Position numbers and translations under genes: made by a program
From: Gymnothorax reevesii
Lineage: Eukaryota > Chordata > Actinopteri > Anguilliformes > Muraenidae
DNA: 64,000 nucleotides
Reading direction: 5' to 3'
NCBI GenBank assembly: GCA_029721435.1
Contig: CM056576.1
Location: 122,315,166-122,379,165 of the forward strand
Notes under the pieces: generated by a model
The model's database searches: none
What the model saw: the letters and a program-made list of their open reading frames with translations, nothing else
Told to the model about the DNA's origin: nothing
Shown: piece by piece, positions 34,016 to 45,011 of the stretch
How the letters are laid out: each line of letters opens with the position of its first letter
Numbering within the stretch: position 1 is the first letter of the stretch

Positions 34016-34776
34016 CAGTAGCGGCTCGTGAACCGGCAATAGGGGAAGCGCAAACAATCCCTTAAAATGAATGATTGGTCTTGACCTGTTTTCAATCATT
34101 CATTTAAATTACCATTACAGAAACCAGAAAACTCTCAACATTATCAGGTGTGGCCAGTTTTCATTTATAACAGCCTGATTACTTTCAGCTTTAAAGTCTC
34201 GTGTTTACATTTCAGTAGTTTTTCACCATTTCTTTGCAATTTCCTTTGCCTCTCAGGTTCCTTGCACCTTCATTTTACAAGCCAACCTCTTCAACCTTTC
34301 TCGCTTAAGCAAGCACACAAATTTTCTTCAAAAAATGTAGCCTTTTCTAGTTAGTCTTGATCTATTTGCAATCATTTTTCTTGATGAAAAATGCTTTAAC
34401 TCACCTCTCTCAGGCATAGTGAATGCTCTTAGTAAAGATCAGAAATGAAACTTATCATTAGGATGCAAAATGCGCACATTTCAATCTTTGTTTTCTTTGT
34501 TTTCATTTAAACAGTCATGAAGCGCAGGTTTGATGAGATCTGACAGAAGTTAATGTGGAACATTTTTCGTTTTTACTCCTTTTTATTTTTTATTTTTTTC
34601 TGAGAAGGGTAGCCTATTGCAGCAAATGAAGTGAGCGTTTAACTGCCAGTGTATTGTTCATATTGTTGAAAAACGTGTTATTCAAGAACAATGATTGAAA
34701 ATAGGTCAATAATCTTCTGTTTCAAGGGATGCTATCGCTACCCCCCTCAATTATCTTTCAGCTGCCGCCCCCGGTG
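34016..34776. mobile_element. hAT-like non-autonomous element
   Basis: The left end starts CAGTAGCGGCTCGTGAACC, and the inverted right end starts CACCGGGGGCGGCAGCTG. Inside both, ATCCCTTAAAA or ATCCCTTGAAA and TTGACCTRTTTTCAATCATT are shared, so the inverted ends extend about 100 bp. CAGNGGCG-type ends belong to the hAT superfamily. No open transposase frame is present, and the 8-bp duplication could not be confirmed. Confidence 0.62.
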
Positions 34777-36164
34777 TTACACAAATGCATACAACAGCAA
34801 AACAGACAAATCAACAGCGTGATCAACTAAGAATAATTGGAAATTACATGTGCAGTACGGACTAAAGGTCCCTATCAAACATAACGCCTTAGATGAAACA
34901 ATGAACATCATACTGCTGGTTCCAGACGCAGTCCCAATGGGACACTGTCCTCAGTAGCACACCAGGGTGGTGTTTAATTGCATCTCTAAATCACAGAGCA
35001 AGATTTGTCTTGATTTCCCTGACAGTAATATAGTGCGTGATCTTTTACATGCTAGGCATCATACTCTTTCCCTCACATTAAAGGCCCATAGGAAAAGGAT
35101 AATAATTAACAGCAGGATATGTACTATACTAGCTCTTTCATCAAAGCGTGATAATTGCGCTTCTTCTTTGTCAAGATAACCTCTCTGCTTCCCAGCATTT
35201 ACATGTGGCCATTTGTCAACTCAGGTTACATGCTTAACATTCTCCATGCTCTTCCATCACAGTACACCTGCCTAAGTCTAGTTTTTGTGTTTATTCATAG
35301 AGCAGGCTATTCATATTTCTGGTTTAAAACTTGTTGAAAAATTGAACCTGATTCCTGGCAAGATTCACAGAGAATTGTAGGAAATGATGAACAGCTAAGG
35401 CATCATGGCTACTGAGGAGCATATTTGATGAGTCTACACTTGGCACTGAATTCCATTTTTCATTCTAATATCCCGTTACATGGATGTGTCAACATTAGCT
35501 TGTCTGAGTGTTAGTGAGAGAGATTGTACATGCACACGTGTACTACTTATGTGTTTGCACACACTTTTTCAGGGGTGTGTGCATGGCTGTATGTGTGGAA
35601 ACACAATTCATTATTTTGCTAGATTGTTTTGTTTTTGGACCTTTTCTCTCAAATTCTTTCTAAAGTTCAGTGTAAGTGTAATTATTTTTTCCATAGAAAT
35701 GGTGTTGCCAGAGTTGAAAATTTGGAGGGCAATCAACTAACTGCCCTAACTCACTCTCAAGTCAATTTTTATTTGCAACACCTTTCACCTCAAAAATACT
35801 CTATAAACACACCTTATCAGGTGTTGCCAGTTCTAACTGAGGTAATGAGAAAGAAATTTCATTTGGACGTGCAATTAGCTGAATTTCAATTGGCATTAGT
35901 CAAAATTGTGTTCAGGTCTTTGTTTTCTTTTAAATTTAAGCAATGATTAGGCACAGATTGCTTGCATTTCAGGATGTGCCAAAAGGTTACACGACAGTTC
36001 CAAAGAAGTTAATCTTTTTTTGGAAATAATACTTTTGAGTCAAATATATTTGTGATTTGAATTTAGTCAATTTTTTTGATCACCCTCATATTGCATTAAG
36101 ACAAAAACTATGTCTTTAATTGTTGATAGATTATTCTTATTGTTGGAAAACAAATGAATGAAGG
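34777..36164. other. Unassigned sequence
   Basis: Plus frames at 35480-35946 carry no recognised motif. Otherwise nothing was found. Confidence 0.35.
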
Positions 36165-36536
36165 TGTCATGCATCGGCCACAATGGTCCGTATCACCAGA
36201 GTTCTGTGCTCTGGCCTGCTCCCGCACAATCAATCCCACACTCCACAGCCGCACCTAATTAAACTGTTACCAAATTAAGCCTTTATATGTCAGGTTCTCG
36301 AACCATTTTGGCGCAAAGTCTTGTTATAGCAGATGTTTTGTGGTTCAGTCGCTTGTATATACTAGCAGACTCTCTGTTAGTCTAGCTATACTTTGTAATT
36401 TTTTGGAAGTGTTGTTTCCCATGTTGTTGATATCTGCACTTTTGTCTGTAGCCTTGCACAGACGCTAATAAACTAATTATTTTGTCTCTGCTTTTATATC
36501 TTAGTGCACAACAGTCAGTGCACTGAGATTGTAACA
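36165..36536 (+). mobile_element. Solo LTR (Gypsy/ERV-like) with GAAGG duplication
   Basis: The 372-bp block begins TGTCATGC and ends TTGTAACA, and is flanked by exact 5-bp duplications GAAGG at 36160-36164 and 36537-36541. A TTTATATG TATA-like word at about 36280 and an AATAAA signal at 36468-36473 fall in the order expected of U3, R and U5. No internal retroelement sequence adjoins, so this is a solo LTR formed by recombination between two LTRs. Class is inferred from the 5-bp duplication and TG...CA ends. Confidence 0.72.
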
Positions 36537-37599
36537 GAAGGAAAGTAATTGAGATCAGGTTAAGACCAATAAGTCTGACAGGATTTGGGCGCACCATATA
36601 TTCAACTTAGGTTTCATTACTGTTCCTTATACTTCATACAAGAAGGTATTAGGCTCAAGTTCAATAAGGCATTTTCATGCTCTCTCTGTATACGCACAGG
36701 ATTTTATCTTGCAGTCTGAGGATATGGGATTTGGGCAAACTGGAGACTAAATTTGCAATAGGTGTAAGTGTCTGATTGAATGATTGCGTGATCCCCGTAA
36801 CAGATTGACAAACTGTCCATGTTGTGTTTGTACCGCTCGCTGATTGCATTCTGAGACAGTCTACAGCAACCTTGACCTGTAACTAGCAGGTTAGATGGTT
36901 GGATTTCCATCCTACTCGATGGTTCTGAACCTAAAGTATTCAGTTCTGAATACTTTATGGGGGTTGAAAAATTACAAGGTGGCAAATTTGGTGACGTTCC
37001 CTCACTAAATGATGAACCCTTGTTTCTACCCATGATTACGTGAGCGGAAAGGTTGAACTGGGCTTCAAACTGCTATGATTATTAGAACTGTTCTGCACTT
37101 ACACTGTAGAGACACAGGATCCAAGCTTTGGTTCCCGATTAGCTGTTTGCTGAGTCCTGTTTGCATCAGCTATACCCATTCTTCCAATCTCCACATTGGT
37201 TCTCAATGAGGTCATAGTCTGCTCTGGGAGTAAGCTGTGTAAATCAGGGATTACGGCGGCGGGGTCGTGGTAAAATTGAAACAGAAGGGTACAGGCACAA
37301 CTGGACCCTCCCTTATTCTCTTCTTTCTCTTTGATTAGCAAAACAAAGCCGCCGGAAGGATTAGAACTGATTTTGTTCTTTTTTTATTTGCTACTTTTGT
37401 GGCAATTTCTTCCAGGCTGGCTGTTTCCTTTATAACTGGCCACAAAATCCTTTCAAAGGGACCTGTCGGTGGCTGCCTGGTGCTACTACTCCCATTTGCC
37501 TTCTGCAGGACAGCTATTGCCAAATCTAATCATGAATCTAATCATTGTGTTCAGTGGTGTATATACACAATGTGCACTGGAGCCGAGGACAACGGGTAA
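36537..37599. other. Unassigned sequence
   Basis: Minus frames (36382-37523) are short and overlapping without known motifs. Nothing was recognised. Confidence 0.35.
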
Positions 37600-38620
37600 C
37601 GTGCGTTATTTACCATTCATTCGCCAGCGTATCAAAGCTTAATTATCCTGCTCTTCCTTTTCCCTAAGGAGCGAAGAGAGGCCATGTCTCGGCCCCAGGA
37701 GACATGGATGCCAGCCGTCACCTGACACTGCGTAAATAGGTCGAACGCTGCTGGCATGTAGCATTATCCAACAGGCAAACAAGCGCCGCTCAGCAGACAA
37801 ACGCACTGATAGACCTCACGAAGGGGACAGGAGACAAAAAGACGAGACAGAGAAGGAAAGAGAGAGGAGGAGAAATAAAAAGCATGTGAATTCTCACACG
37901 GCGAATACGGTTTTTTATTTATTTTTTCTCTCCACAGACTTCTTTGTTTCCTGTGTACTTTGGGTAAACATCAGACGAGCAGGTTGACAGGAGAGGAGAA
38001 GGAAGGTGTCATTTTTTTATGGGGGGGATAAAACCTTCTTGCCTAATCACGACAGCCACCCCGCGACCCGTTTGACAGTTTCTGTCACCAATTAGCCGCT
38101 AAATGTACAACCACCCAAAACACGGAGACTGAGCTGTCTACTCATATGTTATTCTGTATGTGTACGCTGTGTTTTTCATCCTTCCTTATCTCGGTGATAC
38201 AACAGACTGCCGTCAAGCCATTTCAGATCTGCTGCACAGGGGCACCACGATGGGTGGGATTAAATCATTGCCGTTTCTAGTCACAACATCTCCCGGGTCG
38301 GTGCTCCGCCCATCTCTCCCGGAATTTACAGGCTCGCCGAGAAAGAGCCAGTGGAGACAGCCCAGCCAGTTGCCTTGGCGGAGGGGGGGGCTCCCCATGA
38401 CGACGGTGAAAATGAAAATCTGCTGTGCCGAGCGCAGTTTGTCATCATTCAATCTGCTCCAGACGGTCATTATCCACCCATTACTTCCCCTGATTTACAG
38501 GCGCTGGCAGGGGGACGAGGTTTCTGCCGTGCCTCCTGGGTTTTTCTAAGGCATGTGGGGATCATACTGCAATTTGCATTTACATGATCTGACTGCGTGG
38601 CTTATTACATCCGGGCATTC
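37600..38620. other. Candidate conserved noncoding region
   Basis: GC-moderate, unique sequence in several blocks (37610-37800, 38040-38110, 38190-38600), with AGCTTAATTATCC, GGGATTAAATC, TTTGCATTTACATGAT and TGACAG words. Open frames occur on both strands (38160-38549 plus, 38213-38470 minus) but show no domain. A purine-rich run lies at 37830-37880. Regulatory function is an inference. Confidence 0.3.
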
Positions 38621-38647
38621 ACTTTCCACTTGATAGATGTTTGATTG

Positions 38648-38992
38648 TGTCGTGACAGTGGACGGGGAAGCTGCAGACTGCAGTGGTTATCACTGCCGCC
38701 TCACAGCAACAAGGTCGTGGGTTTGAATCTGGCCTGAGGCCTTTCTGCGTGGAGTTTGTATGTTCTCCCCCGTGTTCACATGGGTTTCCCCCAGGTACTC
38801 CAGTGTCCCCCACCCACAAAAACATGCATTATAGTAACACTCCTACCGGTACCCCTGACCAATGAACTGGCTTTAAGGCTGGAGTTGGTCTCTGGGCACC
38901 GCTGTGTGGCTGCCCACTGCTTCTAACTATAGGATGGGTTAAATGCAGAGGACGAATTACCCCACGGGGTTCAATAAAGTATCTATCAGATC
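38648..38992 (+). mobile_element. tRNA-derived SINE, fish type, with L2-like tail
   Basis: The head contains CAGTGGTTATCACTGCCGCC (A-box region) and GGGTTTGAATCTGGCC (B box near 38719). The body has TTTCTGCGTGGAGTTTGTATG then TTCTCCCC, and the tail AAATGCAGAGGACGAATTAC ending in CAATAAAGTATCTATC. This head-body-tail order is typical of teleost SINEs mobilised by LINE reverse transcriptase through their shared 3' tail. Several differences from an intact head suggest moderate age. Confidence 0.82.
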
Positions 38993-39603
38993 TGGCCTAG
39001 CGCTTGCTTCTGAAGACCATCGTAACCTAGGCTTGAAAGAAAGGAGACACAGTCAAAAGGCGAAAATAAAGGAGCAACCAGGGTTGCGTTTCCCGAACAA
39101 CAACAAAGTTAGCTTTGAACTAACATGGTACGATGCATCGTTAAACTAACGAACATCAGAAGAACGAAGGTTTCCCAAAACATTTGTACCTTGTTCGTAC
39201 CACAGTATTATGAACCATGTTGGTTTGAACGACGTTAGTTTGAACCATGATAGTTTGAGCGATTGTCGCCCGAAGAACAATGTTACCAGGAGTACACCGG
39301 TCTGATTTTCTCCACGGAAAGCTTAAAAACTTGGTATTTGTGCCTGAATACCGCAGTTGAGATCGATATTACAATACTAATTAGTGGTTTTGGATATTGA
39401 CTAGCTAAAATAGAATTTAACATTTAAATGAAAAGACACTTGAGGCAACGATTCTTTGGAGGAAAAAAAATCTATAGAATGATTTGCAATTTCAGTGCAT
39501 TTAATGAGATGAGCTCCACCAGCGAGTACAATTTTCAAATTCATTAATCATTATCATTCTTATCAATTTTACATACATACTAAGCTCATTTACATAACGT
39601 AAA

Positions 39604-39682
39604 CTCTGTGGTGAAGTGGATAAAGCCAACTACACGTGATTACACAGCTTTCATACACCGAAAGTTCGACTCCCGCGGAGAG
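39604..39682 (+). tRNA. tRNA-like unit inside the 2.3-kb element
   Basis: The A box TGGTGAAGTGG (39609-39619) and B box GTTCGACTC (39664-39672) match the Pol III consensus exactly. They are spaced as in a tRNA gene, and a T7 run at about 39691-39697 could end transcription. CTCTGTG at the 5' side can pair with CGCGGAG at the 3' side with two wobbles, but the T and D arms fold poorly. It is more likely a decayed tRNA gene or SINE head than a working tRNA. No anticodon is assigned. Confidence 0.4.
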
Positions 39683-40079
39683 GCATCGTCTTTTTTTCCA
39701 CGCTGTCTTTTTATTCATGGCAATGCGTGCTCCGATGAACAAGTGATCATTAAATTTTGACAATTTGTGTGCCTCATTGTCTCTTTTGATATAAGTAGTT
39801 AATATTTATTTAAGGTCACCCGCCTTATTCATGGGCGTAGAAATACACACCAGACAAAAATGGTATATATAAAGTAAACATTTTTATTCCTTTCTCCTAA
39901 CTTAAAAATTATTTCATTGACTCAAAGAACAAAAAATGGCATAAGACCACAGAAAAAATATATTCTGAGGGCAACGGATGGAGATGCAGTGCAGTGGATA
40001 CTGGGGGTGGGAGGGTGGTGGTGATGGAGGGATTGCTAGCTAGACATTACTAAGGAGAGCAGCAGCTTTAAGGAGTGCA

Positions 40080-40722
40080 CTACAGAGGACTGGTGGTGGG
40101 AGCTCCGGTCTGTCGGCCTCCTCTTACTCCTGAGGAGAGTTTTGTCCATGCTAAGCCCAGAAGTGCTGGCGGGAGTCCAAGGGGTATAGTTACCTGTGTT
40201 ATGCACAATTCCCTAACATGAGTGTCTTCCCCGCTCTGCCCACGTCCTCTACGCCCATTTATGCCTTGTCCCTTGCAGTTTGATTCCCAGGGCCCCCCAA
40301 CATTGGGCATCCACACGCAGGACCCCTCAACATTGGCCATCCTCTCACTGGGCCGCTCCACATTAGGCCCCCTCTGGCATGGCCTTTTTTGTGTCAGGGC
40401 CGCTCTTTCCCGAGTCTCCAGAATCTTGTCAGACTGGCAGTTCGTCTGCGTCCTGCACAGCATGGCCGTCACAGCAAATGTCCAGCTCCCTGAAGATGAG
40501 GTGATCTCTGTAAAGGATGCTGAGGATGACCATGCATTCCACAGACCACAAGGAATGAAAAACTTCATGCAAAAAGACTTCCATCTCCCCCACCCCTTTC
40601 TTTTTATCAACATTTTCCCTACCACAGTCATATATATATATGATTTCTACCATATTCACAGTTGCAAGTGGGCAAACAACCTCTCCTATCGATACATAAA
40701 AATACACGAAGGTAAACAGTGA
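40080..40722. other. Two long opposite-strand open frames with a short repeat
   Basis: A 183-codon minus frame (40080-40631) and a 166-codon plus frame (40222-40722) overlap. Both cross a repetitive stretch at about 40290-40385, where CAACATTGGGCATCC- and CCACATTAGG-like units recur, so at least one frame is kept open by the repeat. No known domain is seen in either. The minus frame carries GPNVERPSERMANVEGS-type repeats. They may be remains of an element-encoded protein, since they lie inside the 2.3-kb element. Confidence 0.2.
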
Positions 40723-41396
40723 GATCATATGTTCTTCATATGACTAGCAACATGAAGTCACGAGCTTTACAGATTTACTCAACAATACTTCCGTCTTGAA
40801 CCACGATCTCGTAATGTAGGCTAATGAACCACCTACCGCTCTAATGACAGCGGGAAAAAAAGACAAATGCTGAATTACTAGACTAGCGTAGTTAATCGCT
40901 GCCGAACATTAAAGTTTCTTTGCTAACGCACGCGAAGGCTACGAGAGATATAATTCCAGAGATCCAACTAAAGGCCCACTCATGAACAGAGAAATACAAC
41001 AAAATGTGTTTTTCTACACATAGTAGCTACATTTTCAAATCACTGTGTTGATGTTATATATGTTAGTACAGCAAGATCATCGAATATTTTCAGCCACTGA
41101 CCTTATGTTTACCTTTCGCGGACTGCATTTTCCGACGCAATCACCCGGAACTAAGCCTCTAACTACAGCTGGGGAGCAGTAGATATAACTACACAACTTA
41201 ACGACAGTGGTTGCGAACGTTCGTTCGGACTACGGTTTTGGTGAACACCTGCCTCGTTTAACGATGGTTCGCACTACGTAAGTTACTTTGATGGTTGAAA
41301 CGATGTTTTTGGGAAACAGTGGTTTCGCAACTACATAGTTCAAAATATGTAAGTTGCTAACTTACTTAACAGCTACACTTTTGGGAAACGCACCCC

Positions 41397-41640
41397 ACGA
41401 GGATAATACTGTCGGAGCCAAGAGGGCATGTTAGCATGCCTGCTAACTCCATTTTAGCCATTGAAGGGCGCTGGGAGTGACGAGAGCTTCTTCTCCGAAG
41501 GAGATTGCAGATCCTCATGTCCTTCCGCAAAGCAGGTGACTGAAAGTTGCTTGAGTTTTTTGGTTGCCAAAATTGTAATCTGATTGTTATCATCTGGATT
41601 ACGATGTTGTAGATAAGCAGATGATTACTGGGATAGATAT
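41397..41640. other. Unassigned sequence
   Basis: Short interval before the LINE tail. Nothing was recognised. Confidence 0.35.
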
Positions 41641-41828
41641 GGTGTAAGATAAGATAACATAAGATAAGATAAGACTTTCAGCCCAACTACACTCGCCAGT
41701 TTCTTTATAATATTGTGAATAATATTGTGAATATATCCCTTCAGATACTCAATGACTCAATGGTATCTAGCTTTAAGTCAAGCCCGCCCTTGAAAACCCC
41801 CAAGGTTTTCACAATACGGTCAGGCAAG

Positions 41829-42206
41829 CTATTCCACATTGAAAGTGAAAAAATATTTCCGAATATTAGTGCTAAATTTACCTTTGGTCAACTTCCATTT
41901 GTGACCCCGAGTTCTACTCACAACACTTGGTCGAAAGAATCCTACATAATTCCCTTTTTTAATCCCTTTAACATATTTAAAGACCTCAATCAAATCACCC
42001 CTAAGTCTCCTTTTCCTAAGACTAAAGAGATTAAGGATCTTCAGCCTCTTCTCGTAGCTTTCATCTTTTATACCTGGAATTAGCTTAGTGGCTCTTCTCT
42101 GAACTTTCTCTAGAGCCTCTATATCTTCCTTAAAGTATGGTCCCCAGAACTGTACACAATACTTCAGATGTGGTCTGACGAATGTGTTGTACAAAAGAAG
42201 CATCAC
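41829..42206 (-). pseudogene. Non-LTR reverse transcriptase, C-terminal piece
   Basis: A 125-codon minus frame reads LYNTFVRPHLKYCVQFWGPY, then EALEKVQRRATKLIPG, LRGDLIEVFKYVKGI and GHKWKLTKGKF. This is the conserved stretch after the polymerase core in L2/CR1/Jockey-type ORF2 proteins, so the protein would copy LINE RNA at nicked target DNA. The YADD-bearing polymerase core and the endonuclease are missing by 5' truncation. The frame is still open, which suggests a fairly young insertion, but the piece cannot be functional alone. Confidence 0.88.
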
Positions 42207-42286
42207 CTCCTTAGGTTTGTACTCAATACTTTTGGCAATGTATCAAGTACAAATCTAAGGAGGTGATGCTTCTTTTGTACAACACA
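42183..42286. repeat. 41-bp inverted repeat at the LINE 5' end
   Basis: Arms 42183-42223 and 42246-42286 are reverse complements with one mismatch and a 22-bp spacer. The first arm is the start of the LINE frame, and the second is an inverted copy of the same piece. Confidence 0.92.
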
Positions 42287-42664
42287 ATACCCATGGCTTC
42301 CATTGGGTCATCGTCTTGGAGTGCTCCCAGCTTGGACAGCCTCTACTATGACACACTGTCAACCATAATTAAGCATTATTGACTGAGTTGGAATGTCATT
42401 AACTTTTTTCACTTCATTAAGCACTTCTGGGGCAGTGTGAAAGTTGAGGGCCAGCTCCGGGGCCATCTTCATCTGAATTTATCTGCATGCCAAATAACAA
42501 CATGTATGCGGGCAGCTACATGTCTTATGAAGACCATAATGGGAAAATGATCTGTCACAATGTCACATTGTGGTGAAATGATGAATTAACAATTCAAAAC
42601 AATCTTAGAAAAAAAGCAGTGAAAAAAATAATGTAGCATATTATCATAAATATTATAACAATAG
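42287..42664. other. Unassigned sequence
   Basis: Nothing was recognised apart from short A runs. Confidence 0.35.
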
Positions 42665-43171
42665 TGTCATGGTTTTGGAGGTTAGCGATTGTTTGGGAGC
42701 TTTCTTTGTTACTCTCGTCCAGGACGATATCGTTTTGCCCACATTGCATTCTTTGGCCAGCTGGCATTAATTGTGGGCGTCGCCCGGACTCTATTTAAGC
42801 CCATGTTCCTCCTCGCCACCTTTGTTAGAGTGTCAGTGTTTCGTTTGCACTACAGCCCTTAAGTTCTCTAGTTAGAAAGTTGGTGAGGAATTAGTTGCAA
42901 AAGAGGAAAGTGTTAGTAAAGGGAATCTTTCTCTCTCTTTTCCGCTGTCTGTCCACCATCTGGGTGCTTAATCTTTTTATCTCCATTTCCGAGATTTTTC
43001 CTTTATTTAGTTCAGTCTAGCTTGCTTTGCTTCCTTATTCTTACTCGGACTAGATTTATGTCCTTTGGAAGCGCGAGCCTCTCTCTCTTATTTTGTCTGT
43101 GTTTGTCATTTTGCTGTACTTCCTTGCGTTCCGGCCACTGCATTTGGCGTCTCGAAATACCAGCCATCACA
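42665..43171 (+). mobile_element. Probable solo LTR with TGTCATGG...CCATCACA ends
   Basis: The 507-bp block begins TGTCATGG and ends CCATCACA, an 8-bp inverted pair with one difference. Flanks AATAG (42660-42664) and AATAT (43172-43176) differ at one base. CTCTATTTAAGCCC near 42790 is a good TATA-type word. The ends resemble those of the element at 2574-2911. Class not proven. Confidence 0.55.
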
Positions 43172-43479
43172 AATATATAAAGTATACAAAAATTCAAAAT
43201 ACAAAAATTTGGACTCTGTTCATTTTTCCTTTGTGGTCTTCATGTCACTTCCTGTTCAATTCAGCCTCTGCAGGGCAGTGTGAAAGGTCCACTGATATGC
43301 TGTCGGGGTTGCCAACTTCACCTTTTAACAAAGGTTTTGTCTCAATCTGTTCTCATGTATTTTGCCTGATCTATATTCCGACAATATTACACAATACTTA
43401 AGATCAACATCTACACTGCAGTGGTTAAGTAATGATAACAAGGATACAAAGTGAGACTGTAAGGATGTCAATTAATGAA

Positions 43480-43520
43480 AAAAAAATAAATAAATAAATA
43501 AAAAATATATATATATGTAT
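43480..43520. repeat. AT-rich (AAAT)n/(AT)n patch
   Basis: AATAAATAAATAAATAAAAA followed by ATATATATATATG. Confidence 0.85.
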
Positions 43521-43826
43521 GTCTGAATTCCATCTACCGCTGTAGTATTGTTTTCACCAGATTGTGCTACAAATGTTGCAAATAATGAAACATATTTGAA
43601 GATTGCTTTTTTTCTAGTTTCAAGCTTCAACATGGGTACATCGCATGAAATGTATGAAAACATCTTAAATGTACCAAACCAGCAATGATTGCAACATAAA
43701 TGATTTTTTATTTAATTTAATTAATTAATAAATTTTTTTGACAACATTGCATAACGTATACAAACAAAAGAGAGACAAGACCACAAGTTACATTCTGATG
43801 ACACTTCTGGACCCACCAACCCCCAA

Positions 43827-43852
43827 ACACCACACACACACACACGCGCGCT
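43827..43852. repeat. (CA)n/(CG)n microsatellite
   Basis: CACCACACACACACACACACG then CGCGCGC. Confidence 0.85.
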
Positions 43853-44029
43853 TACACAAAAAAAAACCTCAAAAAAAATGTATTGAAGCAAACTGCTTTA
43901 CTTTCAGTAAGCTTATGAAAAAAATCAGCAAATTAGGGCTAGTCAATGACCATTTGAAGTTCAGAATTTCAAGGACATATTCCAGTCTTAAATCCTCTTT
44001 CACTTCTATGATCCCATGATGTGAGCTCA

Positions 44030-44130
44030 TCAAATCTAACTGCTTTATTCAGTCCTGCAGAATTTTTGGCCTGTTTTAAATCTAGGTTAGATCTCTAGGT
44101 TTTCAAATATCACATTATGTCCTGTTGAAT
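44030..44130. mobile_element. Fragment related to the 27449 piggyBac-type MITE
   Basis: AACTGCTTTATTCAG, GGCCTGTTTTAAAT and TAGGTTTTC occur in the same order and spacing as in 27487-27560. No TTAA end is seen, so this is a fragment. Confidence 0.4.
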
Positions 44131-44329
44131 TTCAAGGAAAAGTGTGTAAAATGATGCACAAGATGTTCACATCAGGAAAAGTTGGGGAAGTATGTTAAAT
44201 TAAAATAAAAACTGAATGTAGTGACTTATAAACCATCTTTGATCTGTATGATGTTGAAAATGGTGTACCACCACATTATATTATGTTTCACTGTGGAAAT
44301 TTCATTGATTTTTTAAAATTCCATTTAGA

Positions 44330-45010
44330 TTCTTGCAACATATTCCAAAAAAACATGGGACAGTAATGTCTTTACCACGAAATAATGTTGCCGTTCCTTT
44401 TCAAAATACTTAATAAGCATTTAGGGACTGAAGACAGGTAATTGAGTGTTTTAAAAGCAATTTGCCCCATTCTCCCTGCAAACAAGGCTTAAGGTGTGCA
44501 GCAGCATGGGGTCTTTTTTGTCGCATTTATGCATTTCAAAATGCACCATCAGTTCAGTAGTGGGCGCTGGTCGGGATGCAGGAAGACGAGACTAGCACCC
44601 ACACCTTCCTCTTATGCATCCATGCCTTTGTAATGCAGGCAGAACACTGTTTTGCGCTGTGAAGCTGAAATATGCACGTCGTTTCTGGAAAAGATGTCAT
44701 CTCGACGGCAGCAGAAGTTGCTTTAAAATATCTAAACATTTTAGCGTAAATAGTGCCCTCACGGAAGTGCAAGTTACCCCTTGCCAAGTGGACTGACATG
44801 ATTCCATACCCTGACAGACCATGGCTTTTGGACTTGTTGCTGGTAACAGCCTGGATTGTCCTTTTTTTCTTTGGTCCAGAGCAGAAGACATTTTTTTTTG
44901 CACAGTAAAGTTTTGACTGTATTTGTGGATGCAGCAATTTATTGTAGTACTAGATAAAGGTCTGCCATAGTAATCCTGAGCCCACATGGTGATGTCACCT
45001 ATAAATATCA
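44330..45010 (-). mobile_element. Tc1-like transposon fossil
   Basis: The left part carries TTGCAACATATTCCAAAAAA then CATGGGACAGTAATG, the usual end of a common fish Tc1 family. Transposase traces continue to about 45010 on the minus strand. The right inverted end was not identified, so the copy is truncated. Confidence 0.72.
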
Positions 45011-45011
45011 C
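44554..45011 (-). pseudogene. Tc1-like transposase fossil
   Basis: Overlapping minus frames 44554-44937 and 44697-45011 show a short stretch of the catalytic half. They include GNLHFREGTIYAKM, then QLHSAKQCSACITKAWMHKR in place of the usual QQDNAKP block (so the second catalytic aspartate is lost), and VWVLVSSSCIPT where WPACSPDLSPIE is expected (so the glutamate is lost). Same family as the fossil at 5450-5960. Inactive. Confidence 0.78.

Larger units (their letters stand above)
39081..41396. mobile_element. 2.3-kb element with GGGTGCGTTTCCC-type ends
   Basis: The left end reads GGGTTGCGTTTCCCGAACAA and the right end is the inverse of GGGGTGCGTTTCCCAAAAGT. Both are followed by imperfect repeats of TAAGTTAGC, GTTCGAAC and AACGATG-type words that fold back within about 200 bp. 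The inner part has no transposase that I recognise. The ends resemble those of PIF/Harbinger- or ISL2EU-like fish elements, but no diagnostic target duplication was seen. A 121-bp relative is at 48803-48923. Confidence 0.55.
41641..42286 (-). mobile_element. LINE fragment (L2/CR1-like), 5' truncated with inverted tip
   Basis: Runs from a GATAA-type repeat at 41646-41674, which would be the 3' tail on the minus strand, to a short inverted copy of its own 5' end. 5' truncation is usual for LINE copies made by target-primed reverse transcription. The inversion at the 5' side matches twin priming. Confidence 0.82.

Noticed and set aside
35629..35946. 105-codon plus frame as a gene
   Set aside because: No splice signals, conserved motif or start context. 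AT-rich chance frame.
36165..36536. Full endogenous retrovirus
   Set aside because: Only a solo LTR is present, with no gag, pol or env sequence in the flanks.
39604..39682. Functional tRNA
   Set aside because: A and B boxes match, but D- and T-arm pairing is poor and no anticodon can be assigned. Kept only as tRNA-like.
40222..40722. Plus-strand frame as a secreted or membrane protein
   Set aside because: Its repeats arise from a short DNA repeat, and the opposite frame is equally open.
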